In this document: piece after piece, positions 34,789 through 43,335 of the stretch
How the letters are laid out: every line of letters begins with the position of its first letter
How positions within the stretch are numbered: the first letter of the stretch is position 1
Source of the DNA: Lachnospiraceae bacterium
GTDB lineage: Bacteria > Bacillota > Clostridia > Lachnospirales > Lachnospiraceae
Length of the DNA stretch: 64,000 nucleotides
NCBI GenBank assembly: GCA_910575155.1
Contig: CAJTDX010000018.1
Location: 1-64,000, forward strand
Reading direction: 5' to 3'
Program-made: the position numbers and the translations under genes
The notes under the pieces: model-generated
Databases searched by the model: none
Told to the model about the DNA's origin: nothing
Seen by the model: only the letters and a program-made list of their open reading frames with translations

Positions 34789-35817
34789 ATGTCATTAACA
34801 ATAAAAGTACCTCAAGGCGGCATCAATGGCGCGGGAATCGCTACCGATTCCGTGGGAATCAAACAGAGCGGTGAAAAAGGAAAATCTGTATTTGCAGGCA
34901 CGCTCATGGTTCCGTCCCAGACAGATCTTATGGTAGAAGAGAAACGGCAGAGCGCGCAAAAACAGGCTATGAAGCTGGTGAGCGACGCATGGGGAAAAGA
35001 TCAGAAATTACTTAAGAGAATCGACGATAAGTGGAAGCAATGGGAAGATAAGCTGGCCCAGATTAAGAAATCAGAAGGCATTATCAGCGATGTGGAAGAA
35101 GTAAAAACAAGGCTGAAGGAGCAATATGCAATTGACCCGGAATCACAGGAACAGCAGGATCTCGATTTATTGGAAAAATATCAGGACTGGCGCAATGGCG
35201 TATGCGGCTTACAATTTTCAGAAGAAGAACGCAACCGCCTGAAAGAACTTCAGAACAAGCCGCTGACAGAGTATCAGATTGAATCATTAAAATTGAATGA
35301 CGATTCCGGCAAGGAAAAGGCCAATATTGACCTGCTTCAGTGGGAAGCGGATATTTTAAGAGGCGTAATTTCAGACGATAAGCTCAGACAGGCGGTCTCA
35401 CAGGACATGCTGAAAGCCCAGGATACGGCGGATGAAATTATGGACGCAGCCGGGAAAGAGATTATGAATCTCCTGATTCAGGAAACCAAGGACAAAGTGG
35501 ACCAGGAGACAGAAGAGGAAAAGGAGAAGGCAGAAGAAGTCCAGGAAGAGAAAGAAGAGCAGCAGGAACAGACAGATAAAATAAAGGATAATAAAAAAGA
35601 ACAGGAAGAAATTATTGAGGGAGATTTAAAGGCAGACCAGATGGAACAGAAATTTTCCCTGACACAGAAAAATTTCAGTAATATGAAGAGTACGCAAAAT
35701 ACCATTCACAGAATGATAAAAGACAATAATCTCGTAGATGAAGACCTCAAAGGCATTGAGATTGATTTTCTTTTCAAAGGCATGGAGCAGTTAAAAAGTA
35801 ATGGCAGAAACTTTTAA
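34789..35817 (+). CDS. Coiled-coil protein, unknown function
   Basis: A 342-residue soluble protein that I do not recognise. The N-terminus (MSLTIKVPQGGINGAGIATD) is Gly-rich; residues about 50-230 are charged helices (KWKQWEDKLAQIKKSEGIIS; EEERNRLKELQNKPLTEYQI); 235-285 is a very acidic coiled coil of Glu/Lys/Gln repeats (EEEKEKAEEVQEEKEEQQEQ). No signal peptide or membrane segment is seen. ATG 34789 follows AAGGAGGAGATCGA; the track start 34747 adds unlikely residues. The end overlaps mutY by 17 nt. Upstream, 34563-34788 contains only C-rich and AT-rich noncoding sequence. Confidence 0.8.
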   Translation: MSLTIKVPQGGINGAGIATDSVGIKQSGEKGKSVFAGTLMVPSQTDLMVEEKRQSAQKQAMKLVSDAWGKDQKLLKRIDDKWKQWEDKLAQIKKSEGIISDVEEVKTRLKEQYAIDPESQEQQDLDLLEKYQDWRNGVCGLQFSEEERNRLKELQNKPLTEYQIESLKLNDDSGKEKANIDLLQWEADILRGVISDDKLRQAVSQDMLKAQDTADEIMDAAGKEIMNLLIQETKDKVDQETEEEKEKAEEVQEEKEEQQEQTDKIKDNKKEQEEIIEGDLKADQMEQKFSLTQKNFSNMKSTQNTIHRMIKDNNLVDEDLKGIEIDFLFKGMEQLKSNGRNF

Positions 35818-36892
35818 TTTACAGAACATTGTGGAACCGCTGCTGGACTGGTTTCGCGGCAATGCCAGGGTGCTGCCCTGGCGGGAAGATCCTGCGCCCT
35901 ACCGGGTGTGGGTGTCGGAGATCATGCTGCAGCAGACGCGTGTGGAAGCAGTAAAACCATATTTCCAGCGTTTTACAGAAGCATTGCCGGATGTAAAAGC
36001 TCTGGCAGAGTGCGAAGAAGAAAAATTATTAAAGCTCTGGGAGGGATTGGGTTATTATAACAGAGTGCGCAATATGCAGACCGCAGCCCGGATGGTAATG
36101 GAAACATATCACGGAGAACTTCCGGCGGATTACCAGGAGCTTTTAAAACTAAAAGGCATTGGACATTATACGGCGGGAGCCATTGCTTCGATTGCCTATA
36201 AGATTCCGGTACCTGCAGTGGATGGAAATGTTCTGCGTGTCATTGCAAGAGTGACAAATGATGATTCTGATATAATGAAGCAGTCTGTGCGTACCAGGGT
36301 GGAGGAAGACTTGCAGGAAATTATGCCGGAACACGCGGCAAGTGAATTTAATCAGGCGTTGATGGAACTGGGAGCTACGGTCTGCGTGCCCAATGGCGCG
36401 CCTAAATGCGAGGAATGTCCATGGAAAGATTTTTGTGAGGCGAGACGCCTGGACTGCTGGCAGTCTCTTCCGGTTAAGAGTAAGGCAAAGCCCAGAAGAA
36501 TTGAAGAAAAAACCGTTTTTATCATTCGGGATGGAGAGCGGATTGTACTGCGCAAACGTCCCGCCAAAGGATTGCTGGCAGGCTTATATGAATTTCCAAA
36601 TACAGCGGGACATCTCTCCAGAGAAGAAGCGCTGCTGTGGATCAGAGATCAGAAACTCAAGCCAATCCGGATCCAGAAGCTGGAACCGGCAAAACATATT
36701 TTTTCTCATGTGGAATGGCATATGTCAGGTTATGTGGTCCGTGTGGATGAATTAACAGAAAATGAGAGCGGTATGCTTTTTGTGGAAACGGCGGATACAG
36801 AGGAAAAATATCCAATTCCAGCCGCATTTGCAGCGTATACCAAATATATGAATATTCGTCTTGGAAATGAAAAATTTGCAAAGGAAGAATAG
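35801..36892 (+). CDS. mutY: A/G-specific adenine DNA glycosylase
   Basis: Removes adenine mispaired with 8-oxoguanine. The 363-residue protein has the helix-hairpin-helix LKGIGHYTAGAIASIAY, catalytic Asp in PAVDGNVLRVIAR, the N-terminal EIMLQQTRVEAV with catalytic Glu, and the iron-sulfur ligands in CVPNGAPKCEECPWKDFC. The C-terminal NUDIX-like domain (about 225-350) recognises 8-oxoG; its LAGLYEFPNTAGH segment is visible. The gene overlaps the coiled-coil gene, so the pair is an operon; a strong terminator follows. Confidence 0.95.
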   Translation: MAETFNLQNIVEPLLDWFRGNARVLPWREDPAPYRVWVSEIMLQQTRVEAVKPYFQRFTEALPDVKALAECEEEKLLKLWEGLGYYNRVRNMQTAARMVMETYHGELPADYQELLKLKGIGHYTAGAIASIAYKIPVPAVDGNVLRVIARVTNDDSDIMKQSVRTRVEEDLQEIMPEHAASEFNQALMELGATVCVPNGAPKCEECPWKDFCEARRLDCWQSLPVKSKAKPRRIEEKTVFIIRDGERIVLRKRPAKGLLAGLYEFPNTAGHLSREEALLWIRDQKLKPIRIQKLEPAKHIFSHVEWHMSGYVVRVDELTENESGMLFVETADTEEKYPIPAAFAAYTKYMNIRLGNEKFAKEE

Positions 36893-36905
36893 AAAACAAA
36901 GGAGA

Positions 36906-36930
36906 AACCGGCGCATATCGCGCCGGTTTT
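36906..36930 (+). terminator. Terminator after mutY
   Basis: AACCGGCGC-atatc-GCGCCGGTT, a 9-bp perfect stem followed by TT. Coordinates include the T tract. Confidence 0.85.
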
Positions 36931-37248
36931 CATATGAAAAAGATTTATATAAAAAAAGTGAGGATACATAATTTATAAAAGAATCTTATAAATATGAAGG
37001 TTTATAAAAAACAATCTTAAAACTGAGATCTCGTAAAAGCTTGTTGTTTATGATATTAGTTTATATATTAAATGTGACTTTGGTATGTTCATAATATGAG
37101 AATTGTGTAAAAAAAATATGAACAAATTTTGATTCCATCTGATACAAATATATGTTTTGAATACGGCGGGAAAAAATTACAGGCAAATCTGAACGCTCAT
37201 AAATTGTGAAAAGAACTGTGTTGAGACGCGGTTCTCAGTAAATAAAAT

Positions 37249-37276
37249 TTGCGAAATGGGGAAAAATGTGTATAAT
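37249..37276 (+). promoter_or_regulatory. Promoter of the glycosyltransferase gene
   Basis: TTGCGA (37249-37254), 16-bp spacer, TATAAT (37271-37276), 56 bp before the start. The preceding 320 bp (36931-37248) is AT-rich and holds no gene I can see. Confidence 0.55.
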
Positions 37277-37331
37277 AAAGAAGAATGATGTCATAATGTT
37301 ATGTTGCACAGAAGAATAAGTGGAGGAACAA

Positions 37332-38348
37332 ATGAAATTATTATCTATTGCAATTCCCTGTTACAATTCCCAGGATTATATGGAACATTGTATAGAATCT
37401 CTGCTGACTGGCGGTGAAGAGGTGGAAATTCTGGTCGTGGATGATGGTTCAAAGGATCAGACCGCCAGGATTGCAGATTCTTATGCAGAAAAGTATCCCA
37501 CGATTGTAAAAGCAATTCACCAGGAAAACGGCGGACATGGAGAAGCGGTAAACGCTGGTATCCGCAATGCCACAGGACTGTATTTTAAAGTGGTGGACAG
37601 TGATGACTGGGTAGACGCAGAAGCTTATAGAAAGATCTTGTCCGTATTAAAAGAATTGTCGGGCGGAAGCCAGGTTCTTGATATGCTGATCAGCAATTTT
37701 GTTTATGAGAAGGAAGGCGCGAAACATAAAAAGGTGATGAAGTATACGGGAACGCTGCCGGAAAACAGAATTTTTGGATGGGATGAAGCCAGACATTTCC
37801 ACAAGGGGCAGTATATCCTGATGCATTCTGTGATTTACCGCACGCAGCTTTTGAGAGAATGCGGACTGGAACTTCCCAGACACACGTTTTATGTGGATAA
37901 TCTTTTTGTGTATGTACCCATGCCTTATGTGAAGAACATGTATTATCTGAACGTGGATTTTTACCGTTATTTTATTGGCAGAGAAGATCAGTCTGTGAAT
38001 GAAAAAGTGATGATTCAGCGAATTGACCAGCAGATCAGGGTGAATAAGCTTATGGTTGAGACTGTGGACTTATGGAAACTGCCGAATCGTAAGCTGCGGA
38101 AATATATGTTTAATTATCTGGAAATTATCACAGTGGTTTCCACAATTATGCTGATTCGTTCCGGCACCAGTGAAAATCTGCAGAAAAAAAGAGATTTGTG
38201 GAAATATTTAAAAGAATATGATCTTCGTCTGTTCTGGCATCTGCGGAAAGGAATTATGGGTCAGGCAATGAATCTGCCGGGTAAAAGCGGAAGGAAGATT
38301 TCAGTAGCGGCGTACAAGATTTCTCAAAAAGTAGTAGGATTTAATTAA
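37332..38348 (+). CDS. Family 2 glycosyltransferase
   Basis: A 338-residue GT-A glycosyltransferase acting at the cytoplasmic face. LSIAIPCYNSQDYMEHCIESL opens the nucleotide-sugar domain; ILVVDDGSKDQT carries the first acidic pair and YFKVVDSDDWVD the DxD-like metal site. The remaining 200 residues are less conserved, without membrane segments. ATG 37332 follows GTGGAGGAACAA; the track GTG 37320 lies within that site. No other polysaccharide genes adjoin it, so the product is unknown. Confidence 0.88.
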   Translation: MKLLSIAIPCYNSQDYMEHCIESLLTGGEEVEILVVDDGSKDQTARIADSYAEKYPTIVKAIHQENGGHGEAVNAGIRNATGLYFKVVDSDDWVDAEAYRKILSVLKELSGGSQVLDMLISNFVYEKEGAKHKKVMKYTGTLPENRIFGWDEARHFHKGQYILMHSVIYRTQLLRECGLELPRHTFYVDNLFVYVPMPYVKNMYYLNVDFYRYFIGREDQSVNEKVMIQRIDQQIRVNKLMVETVDLWKLPNRKLRKYMFNYLEIITVVSTIMLIRSGTSENLQKKRDLWKYLKEYDLRLFWHLRKGIMGQAMNLPGKSGRKISVAAYKISQKVVGFN

Positions 38349-38394
38349 TAACAGGAATATGTGTTAAAACAGCAATGAGAAAAGAGAATGATTT

Positions 38395-40176
38395 ATGCAG
38401 AAAATGATTAGGAAAACAGCTTTGCTCTTAAGCTTTTCACTGATGTTAACAGGCAATCCCTCAGATCTGATGGCTAAGACGCCCCAGAATACCATAGAAA
38501 ATGTGTCTCCGACACAGGTGCGCAGGCAGCAGCAAACGCAAAAAAAGGTAAAAAACGGCAGGAAAGTGATTGAGCAGGCATTGGCATCCATCAGAACGGA
38601 TGGTGCAAAAGCAGCCAGGTTACTGAATAAGATCAAGAACCAGAACGATTTTGAAGCTGGTTTGCGGGAAATATTAAATGAATATTATTCCATGAAAAAA
38701 TCAGAACGCAGAGAATTAAAAGCTTTTACGAGGGCTGTGGATGATTCGGCGGCAGTTATTATAAATCATTATGAAGAAGCAGCCCGGGAAAGAGAGAATT
38801 CTGCGAACCTGGATTTTAAGGCGAATGAGGTTGTGGTATCTTTTGTTTACGGCACAAGCGAAGAAGAAATTGAAAGAATTGTGAAGGAGACGGCGGCGGG
38901 CTATGAATTGATAGATTCCGGCGAGCTGCATATTGCAAAAGAACTGCCGGAATATAAGAAAAAGAGACTTGAAAAGATCAGCGATTTAAAGACCGATATT
39001 GTAATATTGGCTCAAATTAACCTGGAAGATACGGTAAAACGTGCGCAGGAAAAGTTCAAATGCTATGATTGTGTGGTGGACGCGTCAGAAAATACGTTTT
39101 TGGAAGCAGACGGTACAGTGGAAACGCCTAATGGGCAAATTACCATGGATGATCCTTTTTTTAATGAAAACGATCAGTGGCATATGAAAAATATAAATAT
39201 TGCAGGAGCGTATCATAATTTACAGAAAGCAAAATCCCTGAGAGAAGTCTGGGTTGCAGTGATTGACTGCGGCGTGCAGATAGAACATCCGGATTTGAGC
39301 GGAAAAATACTTACAACATTTTCTGTGGATGTTACCCAGGGCAATATAAGACTCTCAGACTGTCCGGATAAACGTTCAAGTTATGGACAATATACGGGAG
39401 GTCATGGAACTATGGTAGCGGGCATGATTGCGGCAAAAGCCAATAACGGGGTATTTGGCGCAGGAGTTGCCAGCATTGCAGATGATGAAGCTTCAGACAG
39501 GGAAGCGTGTAAAATTATGGCGATCAAGTGTGACAATACCGTAGGTTCCGGCCGGCATATAACAAAAAGTTATCTGGCGGACGCCATAAATTTTGCGGTT
39601 TCTCATGGAGCGGAAGTAATCAATATCAGCTATAGTGTAAAAAAGAAACGGTTTAAACACACAGAATTCAGGAGTCTGGAAAATGCTATAAAAAGGGCGG
39701 TTTCCGCCGATGTCTGCGTAGTTGTTTCCGCAGGAAATGACGGGTCCCAAAAGCTTCGTTATCCCGCCGCTTTTGAGGGAGTCATTGGAGTAGGAGCCAC
39801 ATTTTCAAACAATGAAATTGCTTCCTATTCAAATCAGTCTGCCGCAGTGGATATTGTTGCGCCAGGAGGGCAGAGAGGGAAGAAGATTTTTTCTATAAGA
39901 CCTGTCAAAAATCATAGAACGCGGGGGTATTGTTTTGGCATGGGAACTTCTTATTCGGCGCCGCAGGTAGCAGGGACCGTGGCTCTGATGAAAAGCGTCA
40001 ATTATAATTTGACCTCGGAGCAGATCTTATCAATATTAAAAAGGAGTTCTACGGTAACTGTCAGAGGGGAAAATTATTCCAGCCGTTTTCCTTTGCTGAA
40101 TACCGGAAAAGCAGTTTCTATGGCGCAGCACCGTAAAAAAGGCAAATACCCGCGGGTAAAAAAGAATTATAATTAA
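38395..40176 (+). CDS. Secreted subtilisin-like (S8) serine protease
   Basis: A 593-residue S8 peptidase. A signal-like N-terminus (RKTALLLSFSLMLTGNPS) is followed by a 200-residue charged propeptide-like region. The catalytic Asp is in WVAVIDCGVQIEHPDLSG (near 288), the His in GGHGTMVAGMIAAKA (near 340), and the Ser in GMGTSYSAPQVAGTVAL (near 525); the oxyanion Asn is in VVVSAGNDGS. It is complete, without a wall anchor. It lies 46 nt after the glycosyltransferase gene and may be co-transcribed. The inhibitor-type region 140-240 could be an I9-like prodomain. Confidence 0.9.
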   Translation: MQKMIRKTALLLSFSLMLTGNPSDLMAKTPQNTIENVSPTQVRRQQQTQKKVKNGRKVIEQALASIRTDGAKAARLLNKIKNQNDFEAGLREILNEYYSMKKSERRELKAFTRAVDDSAAVIINHYEEAARERENSANLDFKANEVVVSFVYGTSEEEIERIVKETAAGYELIDSGELHIAKELPEYKKKRLEKISDLKTDIVILAQINLEDTVKRAQEKFKCYDCVVDASENTFLEADGTVETPNGQITMDDPFFNENDQWHMKNINIAGAYHNLQKAKSLREVWVAVIDCGVQIEHPDLSGKILTTFSVDVTQGNIRLSDCPDKRSSYGQYTGGHGTMVAGMIAAKANNGVFGAGVASIADDEASDREACKIMAIKCDNTVGSGRHITKSYLADAINFAVSHGAEVINISYSVKKKRFKHTEFRSLENAIKRAVSADVCVVVSAGNDGSQKLRYPAAFEGVIGVGATFSNNEIASYSNQSAAVDIVAPGGQRGKKIFSIRPVKNHRTRGYCFGMGTSYSAPQVAGTVALMKSVNYNLTSEQILSILKRSSTVTVRGENYSSRFPLLNTGKAVSMAQHRKKGKYPRVKKNYN

Positions 40177-40242
40177 GTTCTGAGATAACAGCGTTCACTG
40201 ATTTTTATAGTACTTCCTCTGAAGTGCGAAAGAAAGACTGCA

Positions 40243-40289
40243 CGAAGAAGTTCTCCGTATGAGGTGTATTTCTTCGCGGCGGTTTTTTT
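40243..40289 (+). terminator. Probable terminator after the S8 protease gene
   Basis: CGAAGAA and TTCTTCG pair around a 20-nt loop, followed after CGGCGG by seven T. The gap between stem and T-run makes it a weaker call. The rest of 40290-40525 shows no gene. Confidence 0.5.
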
Positions 40290-40525
40290 GTTCAGGAGGA
40301 TATTATTTTCCATAAGTGTAAATCAAGTTCGGGTGAGATGGAGCGCTGCAAAAATCAGGGATTTGGCGTACTGATGTTAGCCTGGAGAGTGTGAAAATCA
40401 CAACAAGATGGAGGTTTTGCAAATGGGAGAAGAGAGATAATCTAATTTATATTAAACTATCATTCCCTACCAAAATCCCCATTTTACGCAATCTATCAAA
40501 CCCATTACATCATCAAATCAACCAT

Positions 40526-40566
40526 TTTCCCTTGTTTTTGCCCTCATAGGACCAAAACAAGGGAAA
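40526..40566. other. Putative left attachment region of the integrative element
   Basis: TTTCCCTTGTTTT and AAAACAAGGGAAA form perfect 13-bp arms around TGCCCTCATAGGACC, starting 5 nt beyond the integrase stop. Tyrosine recombinases bind inverted arms around a short core, and related arm-core structures occur at 53432-53496 and 56264-56309. It could also work as a transcription terminator. Confidence 0.5.
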
Positions 40567-40570
40567 GTTT

Positions 40571-41869
40571 TTAATTACCGCCCACCACCTTATCCAAAAG
40601 CCTTGCGGAAGTCCGTTTCGCCTCTCTGGTGGCATGGGCATAAACATTCATTGTGGTACTTACATCAGAGTGTCCCAGAAGTTCCTGCACATCTTTCGGG
40701 GCTGCCCCGTTTGATAACAGATTGCTCGTATAGGTGTGCCGCAACTGGTGGAAGTGGAAATTTTCAAGCCCCTCTACGTGTTTCTGAATCAGCCTGCATA
40801 CATTGGAGAGGGTTGCGGTTGATTCATGGGAACCATCCTGACGTAAACATACAAAAGACAGTTCTTCGTAATCGTCCGGTATCTCCTCCGTACTTTGCAA
40901 AGAATACAGATCATAATGCGTCCTTCCCTTTTCCATTACTTTCTGATAGTAATTGCGGAAATACATTTCGCCACACTGGAAACGCTCTCTGTGCTGTTGC
41001 TTTCTGGCTTTTTTTAGTATCTCTGCCAGTGTGTCGCAGAAGTCCACTGTACGGATTTTTTTCCGCTTGGTTGCACCGATTTCCATCTTGTGGCGGGTGG
41101 CATTGTAACGCATACTCCGGCGGACGGTAAGATACTGTTCCTCAAGGTTGATGTCCTGCCATGCCAGCCCGCATACCTCGCCAATGCGTAATCCAGTATA
41201 ATAGGCTATCTGCACCGGCAGGAGTGCCGGATTTCTTTTTTTACGGAGATAATCCGTTATCTCCGTGTACTGCTCATGAGTAATGGTCGGGATGTCTGTC
41301 TCATTTTCCGCATTTCCCTCAAACAGTTCCACTTCCTCCTTTTTTACCCGCATGCGTACATACTGCATGGGATTAAAAGTAATATAGCGTTTCGGGAATA
41401 CCGCAAACCGGAACGAGCCCCGCAGGACTGCCGAAAACTGGAGCATATAGTTTTTACTGATGGGCTGAGCCTCCGTTCCGTCCGGTCTTGTTCCTCCAAA
41501 AGACAGGAAATCAATATACTCCTGTAAATGGTCGGCAGTTATGCTTTTCAGCTTACGCTGTCCGATAGGATGTTTCTTAATCTGTCTGGCGGTAGTGGTA
41601 TAGGCAATCAGCGTCCCAGTGCTTAATGTACCGGGCTTTACTTCTTCCTCCAGCCATATATCCAGCATTTCCCCCAGCGTGATATTTTCCGTCTTTGCCA
41701 CAAACTTCTTTTCCTCGTAATCCTCCATTGCCTTGCGGAGAAGTTTCTCCGTTTCTGACTTGCTCTCTGTTCCTGCGTACTCCTTCTGCACCAGATTTCC
41801 GCTCTCATTCTCCACATAAAAGCGGTAGTACCATTTCTTTCCTTTTTTTCTTACAGAACCTTTTGCCAT
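40571..41869 (-). CDS. int: Tn916-type tyrosine integrase
   Basis: The 432-residue integrase that inserts and excises the element. The N-terminal arm-binding domain (RKKGKKWYYRFYVENESGN, about 1-50) and core-binding domain (60-170) precede the catalytic domain: Arg in YYTGLRIGEVCGLAW, His-x-x-Arg in HFHQLRHTYTSNLL, His in LLGHSDVSTTMNVYAH with Tyr as the nucleophile. An unusual insert of about 50 residues lies between the Lys region and the HxxR box (RFQCGEMYFRNYYQKVMEKG). It is encoded at the left edge, next to the putative att site and facing out. Confidence 0.93.
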   Translation of the reverse strand: MAKGSVRKKGKKWYYRFYVENESGNLVQKEYAGTESKSETEKLLRKAMEDYEEKKFVAKTENITLGEMLDIWLEEEVKPGTLSTGTLIAYTTTARQIKKHPIGQRKLKSITADHLQEYIDFLSFGGTRPDGTEAQPISKNYMLQFSAVLRGSFRFAVFPKRYITFNPMQYVRMRVKKEEVELFEGNAENETDIPTITHEQYTEITDYLRKKRNPALLPVQIAYYTGLRIGEVCGLAWQDINLEEQYLTVRRSMRYNATRHKMEIGATKRKKIRTVDFCDTLAEILKKARKQQHRERFQCGEMYFRNYYQKVMEKGRTHYDLYSLQSTEEIPDDYEELSFVCLRQDGSHESTATLSNVCRLIQKHVEGLENFHFHQLRHTYTSNLLSNGAAPKDVQELLGHSDVSTTMNVYAHATREAKRTSARLLDKVVGGN

Positions 41870-41932
41870 AATAAAATCTCCTTTCCTAGACGCAATCTGT
41901 TATTGCGTTGGCAATCGGAACTGATAGATATG

Positions 41933-41964
41933 CTTATTTGCGTGTAGGCATATCAAAACTCCGG
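41933..41964 (-). repeat. Left copy of a ~32-bp inverted repeat in the element's control region
   Basis: Reverse complement CCGGAGTTTTGATATGCCTA... matches 43127-43159 with two substitutions and one indel. The copies flank the XRE-xis control region. They could be arm-type integrase sites or RNA hairpins; inferred. Confidence 0.6.
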
Positions 41965-41972
41965 CTGCCCTG

Positions 41973-42587
41973 TCACAAGGAATGTTCACTCAGAAGATTT
42001 TTCAGCCTCGTCCTCGCAAGTTCCGGCTGTTTGGCATACACTCTTACAATGTCGCTGATTTCACTCGTGCTGTTGATGAAACGCATAACCTCCCGCAGAA
42101 ACATGACGTTGTTAAACTCCTGTTCAGATTCAAATCCCATGACCTTTGACATTGCCTCATTGAAATCCCCGCCCTTACCATACTCTTTAGCCGCATGGGT
42201 AAAAGACTGGTTAAACATACGGTACTCATAAAGGAACAAAAGCAGCAAATCCTTTGAGAAATCGCTTTCTTCCTCTTTCATGTCAAGCGGGAAATCGCCC
42301 ATTATCCGGCTCATGGCGGATTCAATCTTAAAATCCCTGCTGTCCGACATATCCGCCCCCATATCCTCTGTTTCGCCCCGGAGCCATGCCGCTGATACAT
42401 GAAGTGCATCCGCTAATCCCTCAACAATCAGTTTCTTTGTGTTGTCAATGCTCCCATTCTCATACCGCTGGATGGTGGTCTTGTTCACGTCCATCTGTCC
42501 GGCAACATACTGGAGGGGGAGTTTCAGCGACTTGCGGCGTTGTTTCGCCCGTTCACCGATTGTCCTGCGAAGTTCTTTCTTCTCCAT
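41973..42587 (-). CDS. XRE-family repressor of the element
   Basis: A 204-residue regulator. Residues about 8-65 form an XRE helix-turn-helix (QRRKSLKLPLQYVAGQMDVN then KTTIQRYENGS). The C-terminal 130 residues are acidic and helical with no protease motif. It is divergent from the xis side, and two TTGCA-N3-TGCAA palindromes lie in the shared promoter region, one overlapping its own -35 box, so I infer an autoregulated repressor that keeps the element integrated. RBS AAGGAGGTCACG precedes ATG 42587. Confidence 0.88.
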   Translation of the reverse strand: MEKKELRRTIGERAKQRRKSLKLPLQYVAGQMDVNKTTIQRYENGSIDNTKKLIVEGLADALHVSAAWLRGETEDMGADMSDSRDFKIESAMSRIMGDFPLDMKEEESDFSKDLLLLFLYEYRMFNQSFTHAAKEYGKGGDFNEAMSKVMGFESEQEFNNVMFLREVMRFINSTSEISDIVRVYAKQPELARTRLKNLLSEHSL

Positions 42588-42663
42588 CGTGACCTCCTTG
42601 CACTGCGTTCCCCCTGCTTGTTATAAGCTGTTAAAGGGAAATCTGTTTCGTTGTTACAAGACT

Positions 42664-42692
42664 ATAATAACACACAAAAACAGATGTTGCAA
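42664..42692 (-). promoter_or_regulatory. Promoter of the XRE repressor
   Basis: On the minus strand TTGCAA (42692-42687), 17-bp spacer, TATTAT (42669-42664). The -35 box lies inside operator 1. Confidence 0.6.
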
Positions 42693-42699
42693 TATGCAA
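42687..42699. promoter_or_regulatory. Operator palindrome 1 (TTGCA-ATA-TGCAA)
   Basis: A perfect 5-bp dyad with 3-nt centre that overlaps the -35 region of the repressor promoter. The same palindrome class recurs at 42765. Confidence 0.65.
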
Positions 42700-42722
42700 A
42701 ATAGAAATAACCGCAAAAGGAC

Positions 42723-42751
42723 TTGACAAAACCATCGTATTTACTTATTAT
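42723..42751 (+). promoter_or_regulatory. Rightward promoter of the xis/mob side
   Basis: TTGACA (42723-42728), 17-bp spacer, TATTAT (42746-42751): near consensus. Operator 2 lies 13 bp downstream of the -10 box, over the start of transcription. Confidence 0.7.
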
Positions 42752-42764
42752 GTATTTTACAGCG

Positions 42765-42777
42765 TTGCATAATGCAA
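42765..42777. promoter_or_regulatory. Operator palindrome 2 (TTGCA-TAA-TGCAA)
   Basis: Same dyad as operator 1, centred 78 bp away, just past the rightward -10 box. Repressor binding here would block the xis promoter. Confidence 0.65.
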
Positions 42778-42809
42778 TATTGTAAATCAACAAGAAAGGG
42801 GATACGGAT

Positions 42810-42893
42810 ATGAGCAGGAATGAAAATGCAGGAAAAACAGGTTATCGGAAAAGAGGGAGGATATTTGTATGGCAGAGATTAAGATTGGAATGA
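42810..42893 (+). CDS. Possible 27-aa leader ORF overlapping xis
   Basis: ATG 42810 follows AAAGGGGATACGGAT and encodes MSRNENAGKTGYRKRGRIFV plus seven residues; its stop lies 25 nt inside xis. It may couple translation to xis. The good ribosome binding site is the main support. Confidence 0.4.
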   Translation: MSRNENAGKTGYRKRGRIFVWQRLRLE

Positions 42894-43087
42894 CGATAGA
42901 GGAAGCGTCCGAATATACGGGCATTGGCAGGAACACCATGCGGAAACTGGTGGAATGGGAGAAAATCCCGGTGCTGCGGATTGGACGGAAAGCAATCATA
43001 CGCAGGGATGTGCTGGAGAGGTTTATGGCAGCAAATGAGGGGAAAGACCTGCGGAACCGCCCGGAAGTAAAAACTGTCCGGACATGA
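42869..43087 (+). CDS. xis: Excisionase-type DNA-binding protein
   Basis: The 72-residue protein has the winged-helix excisionase fold (MTIEEASEYTGIGRNTMRKL and VEWEKIPVLRIGRKAIIRR), close to Tn916-type Xis and helix-turn-helix domain 17 proteins. It directs the integrase towards excision. RBS AGGGAGGATATTTGT is well placed. It is under the rightward promoter with operator 2. A 7-bp GC-rich hairpin (43093-43111) follows the stop without a T-run. Confidence 0.88.
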   Translation: MAEIKIGMTIEEASEYTGIGRNTMRKLVEWEKIPVLRIGRKAIIRRDVLERFMAANEGKDLRNRPEVKTVRT

Positions 43088-43126
43088 TAAGAGGCAGCCA
43101 TAACGGCTGCCCCATTGGCAATCAGA

Positions 43127-43159
43127 CCGGAGTCTTGATATACCTACACGCAAGATAAG
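43127..43159 (+). repeat. Right copy of the ~32-bp inverted repeat
   Basis: CCGGAGTCTTGATATACCTA continues to 43159 and pairs with 41933-41964. It lies between xis and the mob gene. Confidence 0.6.
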
Positions 43160-43210
43160 TGTATCACAGACTTCTCCGGTTATCAACCGGAATTTTTCTT
43201 TGGCAGGACA

Positions 43211-43335
43211 GGAATGGTGTAGTTTTGGTGTAGCAATGGTGTAGATTTTTTCTACACCGTTCCTACATCATTTTTTGAAATACTACACCATTCCTGCATC
43301 ATTTGGGGCAAAGCCTACATCAAAACTACACCATG
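43211..43335. repeat. GGTGTAG iteron cluster with long inverted repeat (putative oriT)
   Basis: Three GGTGTAG copies in the first 35 bp and several CTACACC/CTACATC copies after 43251 face each other. The outer 20-bp arms 43214-43233 and 43315-43334 match at 19 of 20 positions when inverted. Position directly at the start of the MobV gene suggests the transfer origin or a replication/control site; inferred. Confidence 0.6.
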
